Positions 60,773-64,000 of a stretch of DNA of 64,000 bases are shown here, piece after piece. A program made the position numbers and the translations under genes. This DNA is from Chrysoporthe austroafricana (lineage: Eukaryota; Ascomycota; Sordariomycetes; Diaporthales; Cryphonectriaceae): NCBI GenBank assembly GCA_001051155.2, contig JYIP02000007.1, positions 1,738,342 to 1,802,341 on the forward strand. The letters are read 5' to 3'. Under the pieces are notes generated by a model. That model saw nothing but the letters and a program-made list of their open reading frames with translations. It ran no database searches and was not told the DNA's origin. Numbering within the stretch: position 1 is the first letter of the stretch; every line of letters starts with the position of its first letter.

Positions 60773-60834
60773 AATATTATCGATTTAACCGAAAATAACT
60801 TACCGAATATAGCTGGCTTATTAGTATTATAACC

Positions 60835-61283
60835 CATCCAACACGCGTAATATAATGGAAACCAGGGAACCAATATCCCAATAGAAACCGTATATAAGCA
60901 GGTTATATAATTTAGAGTTAAGGTTAGGACCGACGGGACTGTTAACGGTCCTATCGATATCACCCTAGACCGAGAGGATTAGCTACAGTCCTATCGATAT
61001 TACCCTGGACCGAGAGGATCGGCCACGGTCCTATCGATCCAAGATTGAAGAGCTAAGTATATAAGGATATACTTGTTCGCAATAGATAGACTTAATATAT
61101 AATTTTCAGTTATTAATCTAAGTATTAATTGTACCCTATTATTGATAGCCTTATTGGCTTATGAATATTACGAAATACCCGTAAACCGTCCTGGGATTCA
61201 AAGCCGTACTTAATACCGTTCTTATTAGCATAAACCCTTTAACTTTACAGTATCTCTTAAGATTTGCTGCAGCATTTATAACA
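60835..61283 (+). repeat. A3 5' LTR with internal tandem repeat
   Basis: It is 449 bp, TATTATAACCC to GCATTTATAACA. Between about 60945 and 61041 a 44-bp unit containing GTCCTATCGATATYACCCT and GACCGAGAGGAT is present twice plus a partial third time. The other family A LTRs in the window do not show this expansion. After the LTR the element reads TTTTGACAACTCTTATTCAA; a usual primer site beginning TGG is absent. Confidence 0.85.
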
Positions 61284-61329
61284 TTTTGACAACTCTTATT
61301 CAAGATCGGTTCAGTATATACCCCTTGAG

Positions 61330-62560
61330 CAATATCCAGGATATAATAGCGCCCCAGATCCCGTTTTCGTCTAGCAACCAGGTTTTTCAGAAAGAAATAC
61401 TAGTTATCCTTACTAATAAGCAACTCTAGTAACAGAATATGGCTTTATACTAGTAACTTGAGGAAATCAAGAACGAAGTTATCCGCCTTAATGCTTTCCA
61501 GTAGGCCAAAGCTTTCAAGCTCGACAAGCCAGGCCTTTACAAAAGCATTCGAGGAAACTTTCAAGCCTTCTTGACGCAATTCAAGGCTTATTTCAAGCAT
61601 TACAGAACCCAGTTCCGAACTATTTATGACAAGATCGATTTCGCAAGAAGCTATTTCGAAAAGACAGCTTTCCAGTAATAAGAGCTAACTTTCCGCAATT
61701 ATTTGAATAACAGTAAGGAATTCCGCTCGGAAAATACCAAACGCATTTTCCAGCATTATGCCAATTTCGAATTAACCTTTACCAAGACTTTTAGAGATCC
61801 GGATGAGCGACGTATTGCAATATAGTAACTAGAGGCATTTTAATAAACCGGTTCGGCCGCAGACTATACGGCCAAATTTCGGCAAATCGTAACCTACCTT
61901 AATTACGAAAACGAACCTCTTATAGATACTTATTATGCGGGACTTAAGGAAGAAGTTAAAGACGAACTTTATAAGGAAGACCGACCCGAAAAATTTAGTA
62001 AGTTTATTAACAAAGCAGTCCGAATCGATAACAGACTATACGAACGATAATAATAATGGCAAAAGAATTACAGTATTATCCCGCAATACTAGCCAAATAT
62101 TAGGAAATGCAAGTTTTAGCATAAGAATAAGAATAATATAGCCTATTCGGGCATTACGCATGCTGGACTTATAGAATTAGATATTCTCGTATGCGAATAA
62201 TACAAAAGGGTTACTTATTACAATTGTAGCAAGAAAGGCTATATTGCTCGCAATTATTGACAGGAACGAAAAAAGCAAGAATGGAAGCCAATTCCAGAAA
62301 AATAGCTTAATATCGCTTAGCAGCAGGAATTCAATTAGCTGGACAAAAACATTTAACCGGAATAAGCAGCGGATTCTGATTATAGCAGCCTTAGCTAGAT
62401 AGCCTGCTACTAAGATTATTGCATATTGCATTTCTCGGCAAAAGAAAATTCGGGATAATTCCTATATAAGCCTTAAGGATAATAATAGCTCGCTATAGGC
62501 AGAAAAAGCTTACTTTACGATACGGTTATCCAGGATAGTAATTCCGACTGTTCTAACGAG
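61330..62560 (+). pseudogene. A3 gag, mildly RIP-mutated
   Basis: It is the best preserved family A gag. Order: AKAFKLDKPGLYKSIRGNF, the capsid-like part AFQQTGSAADYTAKFRQI, NEPLIDTYYAGLKEEVKDEL, FINKAVRIDNRLYER, and a zinc knuckle near 62207-62260 reading YNCSKKGYIARNY (His to Tyr). A handful of TAA/TAG stops remain. Gag binds the element RNA and builds the particle. Confidence 0.78.
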
Positions 62561-63199
62561 AGACTTTTATAGAACAAAAAAGATTTGGGAAAGTATTTTT
62601 TGAATTACTATTTAGAACGATAATGGAATAATATAATAGAAAAAGAAATCGGTATTATATAAACCAAATTACCGATACCCAGTAATACTGTCGAAAAATC
62701 GATATATCCTGATAGATAGCTAAATAACCTACCAATTCCAATTCTCGATAAAGAACTGTCAAAAGAAATAGCCCATTATTAGCAAAAAGATTGCCAGGAT
62801 TGCAGCAAATGGATATCCAAGCATACAGAAATGGAATATATTATTTATAGGCTTACGATAAAAGAACTCTTCCAAAGCATACTATTTCAAAATAGCGGAT
62901 GCCTATCTTAAGAAAACGGAAAGATCAGTTATTTATACTCTTATTATTACGAATTTGCCTGGATTAGTTATATTTACTATAATTGCTAGATATATTTTAG
63001 CGAGAAAGTCAAATACAATTGGTTCCCATTTAGAGAATAGGACTAATTGATTTATTCTATTACGGAAAAAAGGGGAAGATATAGAAAGGTCTTATATATC
63101 GAAAATAATAATGCATATATAGGGCTACCCAATAATTGCCTACGAATATGCATCGATAGGAAAACTATATAGGGATAATGTTATGTAATAGCATGCTCT

Positions 63200-63760
63200 A
63201 TATATGCATAAGATAAGGCCAAAGAATGGTATAGGCTGCAGAAAATCGAGAAGAATTGGCAGCAAGGCTATGCTTAAGCAAAAAAGCTGGCATAGCAAGC
63301 GGCAAGAAATACTCAGGAAATCCTAAAAGGGAAAGATTGCCTATAACGGGATAATAGCCGATCAGGATTACGAGGTTTTTATACGCTACTATTAAGGAAA
63401 ACGAAAAATATATTATTCTGGACGCATATATCAAAGGACGATAATATAGCATATTAATGGATAGTAATACGCAAGGAAATTTCATCTTGCTAGAAATCGT
63501 TAATAGGGAACGAATCCCTTAAATGCAAAAAAAGGGTCTTTACAAACTTAATACTGTAAAAGGAAAACCGATCGCGTATAATCTAAATATAATCGATATG
63601 GAAACTGATTATTTACTTATCTCGATCCAAAGCCTTACGACAAACGTTACTTTTAATATTACAAATACAGTATAGCATAAATTAATCTTAAGAATACTTT
63701 GGCTTAAAAAGCATAACTTTCGAATCGATTGGACTACTAGCCAGATTTCATAGGAATAAG
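63200..63760 (+). pseudogene. A3 protease region
   Basis: A retroviral-type aspartic protease start is visible: YIILDAYIKG then ILMDSNTQGNFILLEIV, where D-S-G has become D-S-N, then KKGLYKLNTVKGKPIAYN and LRILWLKKHNFRIDW. Asp is kept but the Gly is lost. The opposite-strand hydrophobic frame at 63198-63485 is its shadow. Confidence 0.65.
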
Positions 63761-64000
63761 CCGTACTTACTAAAAAGATTGCAATTATTAGTAAAGGAAG
63801 AAACCTAGTTATTAAAGATAGCATAAGAGAAATGCGTTCAAATAGGCTCGTAAGTACTTTTAAGGTAGGAAAGCAAGCTACGATACAGGGAAAGGTTACG
63901 GATACTTTAAACCCCTAAATAAAAGTTGGAAACGAATCAAGATTATAAATAACTATCGACTAGCAGAGATTTGATTAAGTACGAAGCAATATAAAGAAAT

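Larger units (their letters stand above)
56224..60834 (+). mobile_element. Gypsy family B element B3, 3' piece, cut by a solo LTR and by A3
   Basis: The sequence resumes inside the RT at the point equal to B2 about 50452 and runs through RNase H, integrase (about 57.8-58.0 kb), chromodomain (about 58595) and ORF3. The solo LTR 60322-60772 is inserted in ORF3 and B3 finally ends at 60834, where A3 begins. Confidence 0.78.
60835..64000 (+). mobile_element. Gypsy family A element (A3), runs off the window
   Basis: A3 starts with a 5' LTR (60835-61283), followed by gag and protease. RT is not reached. Base composition is clearly less AT-rich than A1 or A2 and stops are fewer, so it is younger or less exposed to RIP. 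It truncates B3 ORF3 on its left. Confidence 0.88.

Noticed and set aside
61935..62141. 68-codon + strand ORF in A3
   Set aside because: It is out of frame with the well-conserved gag reading (EEVKDELYKEDRPE) at the same place.
1..64000. tRNA or rRNA genes
   Set aside because: I looked for tRNA-like B-box patterns and rRNA-like conserved stretches by eye and saw none I could support; a tRNA scan was not possible here.

Overview
The window looks like a piece of a filamentous ascomycete (Pezizomycotina) genome. Two signs support this. The first genes have short introns of 59-60 nt with GTGAGT/GTAAGT donors and CTRAC-type branch sites. Nearly all repeats carry the signature of repeat-induced point mutation (RIP): CpA/TpG turned into TpA, CpG kept, Gln and Trp codons turned into stops, and very high AT. 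I cannot name the species.

Positions 1-898 are the 3' end of a RIP-mutated Gypsy element with its LTR. From 1417 to 9023 lies a compact, GC-balanced, intact three-gene block, all on the + strand: a CYP503/CYP68-like P450, a CYP65-like P450, and a bifunctional diterpene synthase of the copalyl-diphosphate/kaurene-synthase type. The synthase would cyclise geranylgeranyl diphosphate in two steps and the P450s would oxidise the product. No GGPP synthase, transporter or regulator is seen, so this is a minimal cluster or one end of a larger one whose rest lies left of the window.

To the right the block ends in a dead LINE (RNase H part, minus strand) that holds a clean, non-RIP solo LTR with a perfect 5-bp duplication. 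About 10.5-25.6 kb is a large decayed Helitron (DUF6570-like region, HUH nuclease, PIF1-type helicase). It is split inside its helicase by a complete minus-strand Gypsy element, A1, with duplication TTATA, and ends in tandem repeats and a non-RIP GC-rich tail.

From 25.7 to 64 kb the sequence is nested Gypsy chromoviruses of two families. Family A has about 7.3 kb with 434-456 bp LTRs and an antisense cysteine/coiled-coil ORF before the 3' LTR. Family B has about 10.65 kb with about 208-bp LTRs and an unrecognised ORF3 after the chromodomain. A2 contains B1. An older, incomplete B3 contains B2, a family A solo LTR, and the start of A3, which runs off the window. A3 and the solo LTR look least mutated and so are probably youngest.

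The two most interesting items are the intact orphan diterpenoid cluster surviving inside RIP-destroyed DNA, and the extra, unrecognised ORFs carried by both Gypsy families.
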